The notes beneath the pieces were generated by a model. It searched no databases. It was given only the letters and a program-made list of their open reading frames with translations, and was not told where the DNA came from. A stretch of 64,000 nt of DNA from Gammaproteobacteria bacterium (GTDB lineage Bacteria; Pseudomonadota; Gammaproteobacteria; Pseudomonadales; JAUIET01), in the NCBI GenBank assembly GCA_030429735.1, contig JAUIET010000002.1, positions 186,001 to 250,000 on the forward strand. The letters are read 5' to 3'. Within the stretch, counting starts at the first letter, position 1. Each line of letters begins with the position of its first letter. The position numbers and the translations under genes are program-made. Shown here one piece after another: positions 14,976 through 23,244 of the stretch.

Positions 14976-17452
14976 TGAACGCCTGCTTTCACTGTGCGCA
15001 AGCATTGCCGAGCAAATCCAATTGGCGCATTGAAGAAAGCGATGGCTCAAAATCTTTTTGCTGCCCCGCATGTATGGCTGTTTACCAGTGCATCCATGCC
15101 GGTGGTTTCGACCAGTACTATGCCAGGCGCAGTGAACCCGCAGCAACACCGGTTGAAGCCCTAAGTACAAAGAATTATCGGGACTATGATGGCCTGCTGG
15201 ACTCATTTGACTTCGTAAAATACAAAGAGAGTCGATACACGGCGGATTTGCTGGTCACTGATTTGCGTTGCAGTGCCTGTGCCTGGTTGCTCGAATCAGT
15301 ACTGGGCCGTTTACCAGGCGTTCAGTCGGTATCGGTCAGTCTTTACCAAAAGAAGCTAAGCATCAGTTGGGAAGAGGGCAGACTTGCGTTATCGGACATC
15401 ATGCAATGCGCTGACGATTACGGCTACCCGGTTGAACCCTGGACAGAGTTCGCACGAAATCGCGCCCAGGCGGAAACCAGGGAACAGTTGCAGCGGCGCC
15501 TTGGGGTTGCCGGCCTGCTGATGATGCAGGTAGGTATGATGTCTATCGGCCTGTACGCCGGTGACTGGCAAGGTATGGACAGCGCTACCCAGACCCTGAT
15601 GCGGGTGGCCAGTTTGTTGCTCTCTGCCATTGCATTGTGTTATTGCGCCGTGCCGTTTCTCAAAGGGGCTTTTAGCGCCGTGCGTCATTTTCACCTAACG
15701 ATGGATGTGCCGATCAGCATCGCGCTGCTAACTGCGTTTGGCTACAGTGTCTATGCAACGGTATTTGATCTTGACCACGTGTACTTTGACACAGTGTGCA
15801 TGTTTGTTTTCTTCCTGTTATTAAGCCGATTCGTGGAGGCGAGATCACGCGACGTGCTGCACTCGGGTGGCGGCAGTTTATTGCCGGCTGTCGCTCAACG
15901 CCGTTCGCGAGATGCCGGTGCAGGTGCGCCTGCTAGCGAATACGTCTTGGTGGGTGAGTTGCGCGTTGGTGACCAGGTGTTGTGCAAACCGGGCGAAGTG
16001 GCGGCCAGCGACGGCTGCTTGCTTGAGGGCGAGTCGGCGTTCGATGAGTCGGCGTTCAGTGGTGAAAGCGTGCCGGTCAGAAAAACAGCGGGCGACAGAA
16101 TTCTCGCGGGTGCATGCAATCTGGATAACGCGGTCTGGTATGAAGTTACTTGCCCTTCCAATGCCAGCAGCATCACTCGCATCGATGAACTGGCGGAATC
16201 CGTGCGCGGTGCCAAGCCGGACTATGCGCAACTTATAGACCGTGTTAGCCCGTGGTTTACACTGGTAGTGCTGTGTCTGGCCAGTATCACCTTGCTGGCG
16301 TGGTGGTCTGAAGGTCTGCAGCCAGCGCTGCTGGCGAGTTTGGCTGTGCTGATCATCAGCTGCCCCTGCGCATTGGCGCTGGCCACACCGGTTGCCTTGA
16401 CCGCAGCGCAAGTACGCGCGCGAGAGGCGGGTGTCATACCAATGAGCCCTCGATTTCTGCATACCTTACCCAAGGTCACAGATATTGTATTTGACAAAAC
16501 GGGTACGCTTAGTGAAACCCGCTTGACGGTCTCTGCAATTTGCACAAAAGGCTTAAGCAAGGAGCGTGCGCTGCAAGTAGCGGCCAGCCTGCAACAAGTG
16601 GCCAGTCACCCTTTAGCGCTGTCGTTTGTACAGGCCAATACAGCGGCGTTGCTGACGATCGGCGAGCCCTGCCAGCACCCGGGTGACGGGGTATCAGGTG
16701 AACTGGACGGCGAATCGTTTCGTTTGGGCAGACCGGACTGGGCGAGCCAGGTTTTACCAAGCGCTGAGTTAGAGATGCCGCAGCGTAGTCATAGTGTTTT
16801 ATGTTCCAGTTCAGGCGTGTACGCGTGCTTTTCAGTCAATGAGAGGCTCAGAGCGGATGCGGAGCAAACTTGCGAAGTTCTGCGCGCAAACGGCTATCGT
16901 GTGCATTTGCTCAGCGGCGACAATGAAGACAAGGTCACTGCAGCGGCGCAACGACTGAGTATTGATGATGCTCATTTCGCCATGCGACCGGAAGATAAGG
17001 TAGACGCTATTGTAAACATACGAGAAGCGGGCGGTACGACGCTGATGATTGGGGACGGCGTCAATGATGCGCCGGTACTGTCAGCTGCTGATGTGTCTGT
17101 TGCAATGTTGCACGCGGCTGATATCAGCAAGTCCAATGCAGATGCCGTGTTGCTGAGCGAACGATTAATGGCCTTGCCCGAGATGTTGCGTCTCGGTGGC
17201 GAGACAAAACGCATTGTCCGGCAAAACATTGGCTGGGCGGTGTCTTACAATAGCCTCAGCATTCCTTTTGCTATGTTCGGTCTGGTGCCGCCCTGGGCCG
17301 CGGCCATTGGTATGTCGCTCAGCTCGCTGATTGTGATAGCAAACGCACTCAGGCTCAAGCGAACACCGATACTTGCGCGTCCGTTGGTCTCTAGCAACTC
17401 CCACGCTGCGGCCGGATTCCCTGCGTTGAAACGGGTTGCTGAGCATGCCTAG
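14975..17452 (+). CDS. ccoI: cbb3-associated copper-exporting P-type ATPase
   Basis: An 825-aa P1B-type ATPase. The N-terminus carries a cysteine pair region (CFHCAQALP, FCCPACMAVYQC) and a heavy-metal-associated domain with CSACAWL. Further on are the membrane CPC motif (SCPCALALATP), the phosphorylation site DKTGTLSE and the hinge GDGVNDAP. It moves copper to the periplasmic side for cbb3 assembly. It shares one base with the ccoH stop and its end overlaps ccoS. Confidence 0.96.
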   Translation: MNACFHCAQALPSKSNWRIEESDGSKSFCCPACMAVYQCIHAGGFDQYYARRSEPAATPVEALSTKNYRDYDGLLDSFDFVKYKESRYTADLLVTDLRCSACAWLLESVLGRLPGVQSVSVSLYQKKLSISWEEGRLALSDIMQCADDYGYPVEPWTEFARNRAQAETREQLQRRLGVAGLLMMQVGMMSIGLYAGDWQGMDSATQTLMRVASLLLSAIALCYCAVPFLKGAFSAVRHFHLTMDVPISIALLTAFGYSVYATVFDLDHVYFDTVCMFVFFLLLSRFVEARSRDVLHSGGGSLLPAVAQRRSRDAGAGAPASEYVLVGELRVGDQVLCKPGEVAASDGCLLEGESAFDESAFSGESVPVRKTAGDRILAGACNLDNAVWYEVTCPSNASSITRIDELAESVRGAKPDYAQLIDRVSPWFTLVVLCLASITLLAWWSEGLQPALLASLAVLIISCPCALALATPVALTAAQVRAREAGVIPMSPRFLHTLPKVTDIVFDKTGTLSETRLTVSAICTKGLSKERALQVAASLQQVASHPLALSFVQANTAALLTIGEPCQHPGDGVSGELDGESFRLGRPDWASQVLPSAELEMPQRSHSVLCSSSGVYACFSVNERLRADAEQTCEVLRANGYRVHLLSGDNEDKVTAAAQRLSIDDAHFAMRPEDKVDAIVNIREAGGTTLMIGDGVNDAPVLSAADVSVAMLHAADISKSNADAVLLSERLMALPEMLRLGGETKRIVRQNIGWAVSYNSLSIPFAMFGLVPPWAAAIGMSLSSLIVIANALRLKRTPILARPLVSSNSHAAAGFPALKRVAEHA

Positions 17453-17645
17453 CCTTTATTTGCTGATTCCCATCGCCTTGTTGTTCGTTGGTCTTGCGGC
17501 AGTATTGTACTGGTGGGCTGTGCGCAGCGGCCAATACCGTGATCTTGATCGTGAGGCAGATCGCATTCTGTATCACGAACCTGACCCGTCAAAGCGCCAA
17601 GCAAACGACATCTCGTCGACTGAGGAAGGCAATGATAAGCCCTGA
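17445..17645 (+). CDS. ccoS: cbb3 maturation protein CcoS
   Basis: A 66-aa protein with one helix (LYLLIPIALLFVGLAAVLYWWAV), then RSGQYRDLDREADRILYHEP, the hallmark CcoS tail. CcoS is needed for cofactor insertion into cbb3 oxidase. The start at ATG 17445 overlaps the ccoI stop by 8 bases. It overlaps the next gene by 14 bases. Confidence 0.93.
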   Translation: MPSLYLLIPIALLFVGLAAVLYWWAVRSGQYRDLDREADRILYHEPDPSKRQANDISSTEEGNDKP

Positions 17646-18420
17646 CTTGCTTGCCGCATTCATGCTGGGTCTTGCCGGCAGCACCCATTGCCTGACAATG
17701 TGCGGCGGTGTTCACAGTGTACTGGCGCTTAATAAGCAAGATAAGCCTGATCAGGCCCTGGATAATGCTTCCAGTACGGTCATAGTCTCAAGCACACACG
17801 GCATGATGGCAGCCGGTGAATCCTTCAATAAAGTGGCACTGTTTAGCCTTGGCCGCGTTTTATCGTATGGCCTGGCAGGTTTGACATTGGGCAGCGTAAG
17901 TCATGTGCTGCAGCTGTCAGCTCCGGCCGTGGTTCCTTGGGCTCGCCTGATGTCCGGCCTGTTGTTGTTGGCGCTGGCCTGCTACACCGGCCGATGGTGG
18001 ATGGGGCTTGCCAGGGTAGAAAAACTGGCGGCTTTTTTCTGGAAGGCGATACAACCGGCAACTGCCGCACTGTTCCCGCCGCGCTCCGCTGCTGCGGCCT
18101 TTGGCCTGGGTGCTCTTTGGGGTTGGATTCCCTGTGGCATGGTATACAGCGCACTGGCCTGGGCAGTATTGGCCGGGCCTCCTGTTCACGCATTTGCATT
18201 GATGCTGTTTTTTGGCTTTGGCACATTACCCGCGATGTTATCCGCAGGCTTGATGTCGCGCGGTTTGGCGGAAGTGTTGGAGAAGTCTACGGTGCGAAAT
18301 GCGGGTGCAATATTGCTGTTATGTTTCGCAGTCTGGACGATCGCTGATTCCGCAATGGCCATTAAGGCGGCCACTGTTTCGGATGCCGGTTCGATGCAAC
18401 ACCATCATCACAACCATTAG
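17632..18420 (+). CDS. TauE/CcdA-like (DsbD_2) membrane protein of the cco operon
   Basis: A 262-aa polytopic protein. ISPDLLAAFMLGLAGSTHCLTMCGGVHSVL is the signature of the sulfite-exporter/UreH/DsbD_2 family member that closes many cco operons and is thought to act in copper handling or cytochrome biogenesis. A second family block is FGLGALWGWIPCGMVYSALAWA. Six or so helices are visible. The last residues are histidine-rich (HHHHNH), suggesting metal binding. The start at 17632 lies inside ccoS; the longer open frame to 17488 is out of register with operon spacing. Confidence 0.9.
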   Translation: MISPDLLAAFMLGLAGSTHCLTMCGGVHSVLALNKQDKPDQALDNASSTVIVSSTHGMMAAGESFNKVALFSLGRVLSYGLAGLTLGSVSHVLQLSAPAVVPWARLMSGLLLLALACYTGRWWMGLARVEKLAAFFWKAIQPATAALFPPRSAAAAFGLGALWGWIPCGMVYSALAWAVLAGPPVHAFALMLFFGFGTLPAMLSAGLMSRGLAEVLEKSTVRNAGAILLLCFAVWTIADSAMAIKAATVSDAGSMQHHHHNH

Positions 18421-18429
18421 GAGACAATA

Positions 18430-19332
18430 ATGGCTGCTACATCAAAAAAGAAGCAAGACGCCAACCGGACAAAAGTAATGCGCCGCTTGCATGATGAACA
18501 CACGTACATCGGTAAGCTGCGACAATCGATGGCTGACGAAGTGAACAAGCTGAAAGGCAAAGGCGCTGTGGATCTGGTTGTTTTACGAGATATGATGCGT
18601 TACTTGATGGAATATCCTGATGTCCACCATCATCCGCTTGAAGACATGGTGTTTGAAAAACTGATTGCGTACGACGGCGCCGTGCGGTCGGATGTACTGG
18701 AGTTATTGGCCGAGCACAAGGATCTCGCCCGTGAAAGCCAGTATCTGTACCATAAGCTTGATGCCATAGTGCATGGCAAAGAAAAGGTTAAAAAGAGCCT
18801 GCTGCGCGCCAGCCTGGTTGACTTTCTAGACCTTTATGGCGAACACGTAAGGCGAGAAGAAACCATAGTATTTCCGGCAGCTGAAGCAAAGCTCAGCGCG
18901 GCTGAATGGCGAGATGTGGCCAAACACCTGCCCGACGTAGACGATCCGGTGTTTGGCGAAGGCAATCTGGAGAAATTTGCCAGACTGCGGCGCAAGGTAG
19001 CGGAGGGTGCCGATATTGCGACGGCTGGTGTCGCCATGTCCGAAATGGTGGGTGTGTATGCGATTATTGGCGCCGCTGGTGCACTGTCTGAGGGTGCTTC
19101 CGAGTTAATGGCATTCAATCGCCAGCAACTTCGAGATTTCAGGGATCAGAATGTGGCGGCATTTACAGAATCCGCTTCAGCCTCAGAGGCCCTGACGGAA
19201 GCGGCCAGGGTTACTACTCGGCTTGTCAGTCGGGGCGTTTCACAGCGCCTCAATATTGCAGGTAAAACCTTGCGGGCGGCTTATTTGCCGATATCAGAAG
19301 GCCTGCAGGTAGTGGCATCACTCGGAAAGTAG
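18430..19332 (+). CDS. Hemerythrin-like protein with C-terminal helical domain
   Basis: A 300-aa protein. Residues 10-155 form a hemerythrin/HHE four-helix bundle: H and E ligands appear in LHDEHTYIGKLR, VHHHPLEDMVFEKL, LAEHKDLARE and YGEHVRREETIVFP. It should bind a di-iron centre and sense or bind O2 or NO. Residues 195-300 have no metal motif. They are amphipathic helices with A/S-rich heptads (FNRQQLRDFRDQNVAAF), reminiscent of phasins. It has AGGAGAC 9 bp after the previous gene, so it is probably the last gene of the cco transcript. Confidence 0.85.
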   Translation: MAATSKKKQDANRTKVMRRLHDEHTYIGKLRQSMADEVNKLKGKGAVDLVVLRDMMRYLMEYPDVHHHPLEDMVFEKLIAYDGAVRSDVLELLAEHKDLARESQYLYHKLDAIVHGKEKVKKSLLRASLVDFLDLYGEHVRREETIVFPAAEAKLSAAEWRDVAKHLPDVDDPVFGEGNLEKFARLRRKVAEGADIATAGVAMSEMVGVYAIIGAAGALSEGASELMAFNRQQLRDFRDQNVAAFTESASASEALTEAARVTTRLVSRGVSQRLNIAGKTLRAAYLPISEGLQVVASLGK

Positions 19333-19451
19333 GGTGCGTCTGCGAAGGATGATTGTTCGGTTTAATCGAGGTCAAGTAGAACATAACTCGACTTTATAGA
19401 GCTGTCTCCGGCGCTATACTCTGTTGTGAACACGGCAGAGGATGAACTCAC

Positions 19452-20354
19452 ATGCGTCACCTGAACTACAATCATCTACAATATTTCTGGACGGTTGTGC
19501 GAAAAGGCAGTATCGCAAAAGCGTCAGAAACCCTCCATCTCACACCACAAACCATCAGCGGCCAGCTGAAGCTGCTGGAAGACTCAGTGGGGCATGCCTT
19601 GTTTCATCGGGTTGGGCGAGGCCTGGTTCCCAGCGAAATGGGCCAGGTGGTTTATCAATACGCCGATGAAATATTCTCACTAGGCGCGGAACTTGCGCAA
19701 AGAGTCAAAAGTGGCGACGAAGGGGTTCCGCTAACGCTAAATGTTGGTTTGGTGAACTCCATAGCAAAGCTCATATCCTACCGAATTGTGCAGCCGGCGC
19801 TGGAATTGGAAGCTGGTCTCAAGGTGGTGTGCAACGAAGGGCGCCTGGAAACGCTACTGGCTGATCTTGCCATCCACAAATTGGATATTGTGATATCCGA
19901 CCGGCCGATACCCACTGGTTTGAACGTACGCGCTTTTAATCATGCATTGGGTGAGAGCCCTATCGCGTTTTTTGCACAACCCCGAACCGCGATTCATGCG
20001 GCAAAGAAATTTCCGCGCTCCTTGCACCAGGCACCGATGTTAATGCCTGTTGAGGCCAATGCGCTGCGCCAGGGACTGGATGATTGGTTTGATCAAATTG
20101 ATGTGTCGCCAAAAATTGTGGCCGAATTTGATGACAGCGCGTTATTGAAAGCGTTTGGTGAGGCCGGAACCGGCATTTTCCCGGCCCCTGCGGCGATCAC
20201 AGAAGAAGTTGAGCGAATGTACCATGTTCGTTGTATAGGCATTGCAGACGGCGTGACTGAGTCCTATTACGCAATTTCGCCGGAACGTAAAATCAAGCAT
20301 CCGGCGGTGGCCAGTATTACTGAGATCGCCCGCAGCAAATTGTTCAGCGCCTAG
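19452..20354 (+). CDS. nhaR: NhaR-type LysR family regulator
   Basis: A 300-aa LysR regulator. The N-terminus MRHLNYNHLQYFWTVVRKGS with the helix-turn-helix LTPQTISGQLKLLE is the NhaR subtype signature. The C-terminal 200 residues are the periplasmic-binding-like effector domain. E. coli NhaR responds to Na+ and controls nhaA. No antiporter is in this window, so its targets here are unknown. It follows a 119-bp gap after the hemerythrin gene. Confidence 0.88.
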   Translation: MRHLNYNHLQYFWTVVRKGSIAKASETLHLTPQTISGQLKLLEDSVGHALFHRVGRGLVPSEMGQVVYQYADEIFSLGAELAQRVKSGDEGVPLTLNVGLVNSIAKLISYRIVQPALELEAGLKVVCNEGRLETLLADLAIHKLDIVISDRPIPTGLNVRAFNHALGESPIAFFAQPRTAIHAAKKFPRSLHQAPMLMPVEANALRQGLDDWFDQIDVSPKIVAEFDDSALLKAFGEAGTGIFPAPAAITEEVERMYHVRCIGIADGVTESYYAISPERKIKHPAVASITEIARSKLFSA

Positions 20355-20394
20355 CCCGCATTATTCATGCCCGTATTATTCATGAATGCGGGCT
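20353..20394. terminator. Hairpin between convergent genes
   Basis: AGCCCGCATT (20353-20362) pairs with AATGCGGGCT (20385-20394) around an AT-rich loop that itself repeats ATTATTCATG. It lies directly between the stop of the NhaR-type gene and the stop of the convergent minus-strand gene, so it probably ends transcription from both sides. There is no long T run. Confidence 0.6.
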
Positions 20395-20403
20395 CTCTTC
20401 CAG

Positions 20404-20748
20404 CTAGGCGAAGGTCCATTCGCGGTTGGAGGGTTTGCTGATTCGTGATCGGTCACCGCTGAACATAGTCCGTCTTCGCAAATCACGCTTGGCCCGTTGC
20501 AAACACTGTCTGACAGCGAATACGCCGTCCCTGGCGCTAACCTTGACCTGCGCCACATCTCGATTGTGTTCTGCAATGGTTACTTCACAGCGGTACGCCC
20601 TGGATGCATCGGAATGCGAACCTGTTTCAACAAAACGCAGCTTATAATCACGATGGTTTTCCACCGGGGGAAGGTTCAGTGTTACTTCACTCTCAATCAA
20701 TTCACGCCATAGCCCATCGAGGTGCTTATCTACTTCAATATTCAGCAT
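20404..20748 (-). CDS. Putative HPF/RaiA-like ribosome-associated protein
   Basis: A 114-aa basic protein. The middle and end (YRCEVTIAEHNRDVAQVKVS, then DGVFAVRQCLQRAKRDLRRR) follow the beta-strand and amphipathic-helix pattern of HPF/RaiA ribosome hibernation factors. The N-terminal half is divergent, so this is a fold-level guess. GGAG lies upstream of ATG 20748. It is a single gene, convergent with the NhaR-type gene. Confidence 0.5.
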   Translation of the reverse strand: MLNIEVDKHLDGLWRELIESEVTLNLPPVENHRDYKLRFVETGSHSDASRAYRCEVTIAEHNRDVAQVKVSARDGVFAVRQCLQRAKRDLRRRTMFSGDRSRISKPSNREWTFA

Positions 20749-20976
20749 GTTGTTCTCCGTAAAGTCTCTACCTATCTAATACTAGCGACTGCTGTCAAAA
20801 CAAATAGCAAGTTCTTCATCGATTAGTGTTCGAATTTCTCGACCAATTAACTGCGACCGGCACTGCGTTCAGTTCGGTTTGAACGATGTTTCCCTGCGAA
20901 ATAAACGGTTTTCGCAAATACAGATCTGTGTCCATAGTTTATCGTGAGGCAACCAATGAGACGCTGAGGAAGACCA

Positions 20977-21387
20977 ATGAGAACACTGAAAATAGATTTA
21001 GACACAGCTAGTTCATGCGTTGATTCAGCTGGCAGGCGTGCAATTGTGCGAGCGATGGTGTCAGCGGTGAATGCCGACGGTCATATGGACACCACTGAGA
21101 GTCAAAGCTTGTTCGCCGAAGCGGATCGTCTGCAGCTTTCAGTCGATGATCGCCTGTTCATGCTGGATGAGATTCGTGCCCCAAAAAGCATTGAAGCCAT
21201 TGCCGCAGAGGTTGATAGCGCCGCACTGGCGAGGCGTGTGTACAAATCAGTACTCGCCGTTGTGGATGAATGCAGGCCGGAATCCAGCCGCTATTTGAAG
21301 CGGCTCGCTGTATTGCTTGGTCTGTCTGACGCTGAAACAAGCGCGATACGCGAGTTGAGTGACAGCTCGGTGTTTCGCGCAGCGTAA
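20977..21387 (+). CDS. DUF533/TerB-like protein
   Basis: A 136-aa protein with the TerB-fold pattern of DUF533: GRRAIVRAMVSAVNADGHMDTTESQSLF (helix, then acidic D-x-D-G-x-x-D-x-x-E loop), followed by AAEVDSAALARRVYKSVLAVVDECRPESSRYLKRLAVLLGL. DUF533 proteins are often membrane-anchored (YebE); this one has no membrane segment. The function of the family is unknown; the acidic loop may bind a divalent ion. GAGGAAG lies 5 bp before ATG 20977. Confidence 0.7.
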   Translation: MRTLKIDLDTASSCVDSAGRRAIVRAMVSAVNADGHMDTTESQSLFAEADRLQLSVDDRLFMLDEIRAPKSIEAIAAEVDSAALARRVYKSVLAVVDECRPESSRYLKRLAVLLGLSDAETSAIRELSDSSVFRAA

Positions 21388-21494
21388 GCCCGGAGCGGTG
21401 TAAGTTTCGGTGACGAACCAATCTGATTTTGTGGGCGGTATGATCAGTAGTACACTCAAGGTCTCGAGACATTTTGCAGACCTGTGAGGGCGCA

Positions 21495-22187
21495 TTGCAA
21501 AACCGCATTAGAAAGACTTGGCCACTGTGGGATATACCCACTCGTTTGACCCATGGCTTACTGATAGCAGCGCTGATACTGGCCTGGTGGAGCGCCGAGA
21601 CTCAGCGACCTGACCTTCATCAATGGGCTGGCTACAGCATTCTGGTATTGGTGCTGGCCCGTATTGTGTGGGGGTTTATTGGCAGCACGCCATCCCTGTT
21701 TTCTACGTTTCTGAAAAGCCCCCAAAACGTTTGGCGTTACCTGTTTGATAGAACGCAGAACAAGCCCTCCATTGAGCACGCTAGAGTGACCGGGCACAAC
21801 CCGGCCGGCGGCTGGTCGGTGCTGGTGCTGCTGGTTTTACTCTTTGTTCAGTCTGTTACCGGCCTGTTTAACAGCGACGATATCTTGTTCAATGGTCCTT
21901 TTTACCATTTGCTGGAATCAGACTGGCAAGACCGTGCAGGTGTCATTCACGATTACGCCTTCGACGTATTGATCGCATTTATTGCGCTGCATATTGTGGC
22001 CGTTTTCTTCCACTACTGGCGAGGCAGAAACCTGCTGTTACCTATGCTGCGTGGCAAGACGCAAGACTGTTACTCCGATCAGCCGCCCAAAGCAAGCTGG
22101 CGCTGGCTACTTGTGTTACTGATTTTTGCGGCGGCCCTGTGGGCCGCGGTGCAGTCAGCGCCGCAACCCACTACCCAGTGGTTTTAG
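21495..22187 (+). CDS. Cytochrome b561-type membrane protein
   Basis: About 230 aa, a di-haem cytochrome b of the Ni/Fe-hydrogenase b-type/cytochrome b561 family. Haem-ligand histidines appear in DIPTRLTHGLLIAA, QRPDLHQWAGYS and the last helices (IHDYAFDVLIAFIALHIVAVFFHYW). There are four main helices plus a C-terminal one. The start is uncertain: no ATG is available; TTG 21495 has GAGGG 4 bases upstream, and TTG 21474 is an alternative. It is convergent with a cytochrome c' gene. Cytochrome b561 and cytochrome c' genes are neighbours in several proteobacteria and probably work together in the periplasm. Confidence 0.85.
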   Translation: MQNRIRKTWPLWDIPTRLTHGLLIAALILAWWSAETQRPDLHQWAGYSILVLVLARIVWGFIGSTPSLFSTFLKSPQNVWRYLFDRTQNKPSIEHARVTGHNPAGGWSVLVLLVLLFVQSVTGLFNSDDILFNGPFYHLLESDWQDRAGVIHDYAFDVLIAFIALHIVAVFFHYWRGRNLLLPMLRGKTQDCYSDQPPKASWRWLLVLLIFAAALWAAVQSAPQPTTQWF

Positions 22188-22190
22188 CTA

Positions 22191-22210
22191 CCTGTCGATT
22201 TTTCGACAGG
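22191..22210. terminator. Hairpin after cytochrome b gene
   Basis: A perfect 8-bp stem, CCTGTCGA with TCGACAGG, around a TTTT loop begins 3 bp after the cytochrome b stop. It lies between two convergent genes. No T tract follows on either strand, so terminator strength is uncertain. Confidence 0.55.
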
Positions 22211-22257
22211 CTGCTCGTTGCGTAGATTGGGAGTGGGCTGGCGCTTAAAACGGGCGG

Positions 22258-22737
22258 CTAGTACAGATAGTCTTTAGACTTGTAGTCATCGTGGCAGGCC
22301 TTGCAGGCTTTGCCGGTTGCGCCGAAGGCGGGTGCAATTTCGTTCTTGTCACCTGTTTGTGCAGCGGCGTCCAGCGCAGCAACGGCCTCAATCAGATCGT
22401 CCATCTTGGCTGTGAAGTCGGCCTTGTTGTCCCATATACCTGGCTTGGCGCGTGTAGTGCCTTTGTCAGTGCCGTCAGCAAAGCCGCGCATAATATCCAT
22501 CGACATTAACGCCGACAGGTCATTGGCGTGTTCCTTCATGCGCGACTCGTCGTATGGCATATCGCCTTTCATCATGGCTGCCATCGGGCCGAAATTCGAG
22601 GCCACCAAGGCAAACCAGGACTGGCGATACGATTGCGCCATCTCCTTGTCGTCGAAATGTGAAATTGCGACCGGCGTTAGCAGCAGAGCTGCTACCGACA
22701 CACCACAGATACAGGCATTCCTTATTTTTTTCACCAC
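22258..22737 (-). CDS. Cytochrome c' (class II)
   Basis: A 159-aa periplasmic protein with a signal peptide (KKIRNACICGVSVAALLLTPVAIS) and the C-terminal haem motif CKACH at residues about 147-151, followed by DDYKSK. The C-terminal haem is the mark of class II cytochromes, whose five-coordinate haem binds NO and CO. The start codon is GTG (22737, or the next GTG at 22734). It is the last of three exported proteins on the minus strand after carbonic anhydrase and a Rap1a-like protein, 19 bp after the latter. A role in NO tolerance is likely given nirS and nnrS in the same window. Confidence 0.9.
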   Translation of the reverse strand: MVKKIRNACICGVSVAALLLTPVAISHFDDKEMAQSYRQSWFALVASNFGPMAAMMKGDMPYDESRMKEHANDLSALMSMDIMRGFADGTDKGTTRAKPGIWDNKADFTAKMDDLIEAVAALDAAAQTGDKNEIAPAFGATGKACKACHDDYKSKDYLY

Positions 22738-22756
22738 GATAAACCCCTAGGTTTGA

Positions 22757-23230
22757 TTATTGAGAGCAGGGGTAATGTTTCCTCAAGGTTGCAAACACCA
22801 CTTCCCGTGCGCTTTCATCCTGCCACTGTCCTGCTGTAAGCGTCAAGTCGCCCGTTATCTTGCCAACCACCTCCAGCAGGGGAACCGGCTCGCCAAGGCA
22901 GATGTCTGCGTAGCTGCTGGCGCCAAAGCGTTCCAACAGACGATCCCTTCCAGGAGAGCGCGTGCGCATGGCGCGCTCTGCAAAAGTCTCTTCGGAAGCT
23001 TCATATTCAGCACGCACATTTTGCAGCACACGCTCATCGGTGGTGATCGCGCCGTCAATAAACCCCTGGATATATCGAACACAAAATATCGCATCTTTCC
23101 CGTCAGGGTCTTCTTCATAGAGCGCGCAATGCTCTTGCAACTCGCTCGCCGGCAGCCGTTCTATTGCGTTGGCCGCACCGGTCACAAACAGTACGGGGAG
23201 GGCAAGTAAACCCAGTAGTGACGCTCTCAT
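22757..23230 (-). CDS. Rap1a/Tai-like exported protein
   Basis: A 157-aa protein with a clear signal peptide (MRASLLGLLALPVLFVTGAANA). The conserved pattern of the Rap1a family follows: an early cysteine (EHCAL), then IFCVRYIQGFIDGAI, a late cysteine (DICLG), and a C-terminal HYPC. Rap1a-type proteins include type VI secretion immunity proteins, but the fold is widely used in other periplasmic proteins. No secretion effector is nearby, so an immunity role is not supported. It is 14 bp after the carbonic anhydrase and 19 bp before cytochrome c'. Confidence 0.65.
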   Translation of the reverse strand: MRASLLGLLALPVLFVTGAANAIERLPASELQEHCALYEEDPDGKDAIFCVRYIQGFIDGAITTDERVLQNVRAEYEASEETFAERAMRTRSPGRDRLLERFGASSYADICLGEPVPLLEVVGKITGDLTLTAGQWQDESAREVVFATLRKHYPCSQ

Positions 23231-23244
23231 GATGACAGTGCTCC

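Noticed and set aside
20404-20748. Firm assignment as ribosome hibernation factor
   Set aside because: Only the C-terminal half resembles HPF/RaiA; kept as a tentative call in the feature list.
22757-23230. Type VI immunity gene (Rap1a-like)
   Set aside because: No effector, VgrG, Hcp or other secretion gene is nearby and the neighbours are respiratory or CO2-related.
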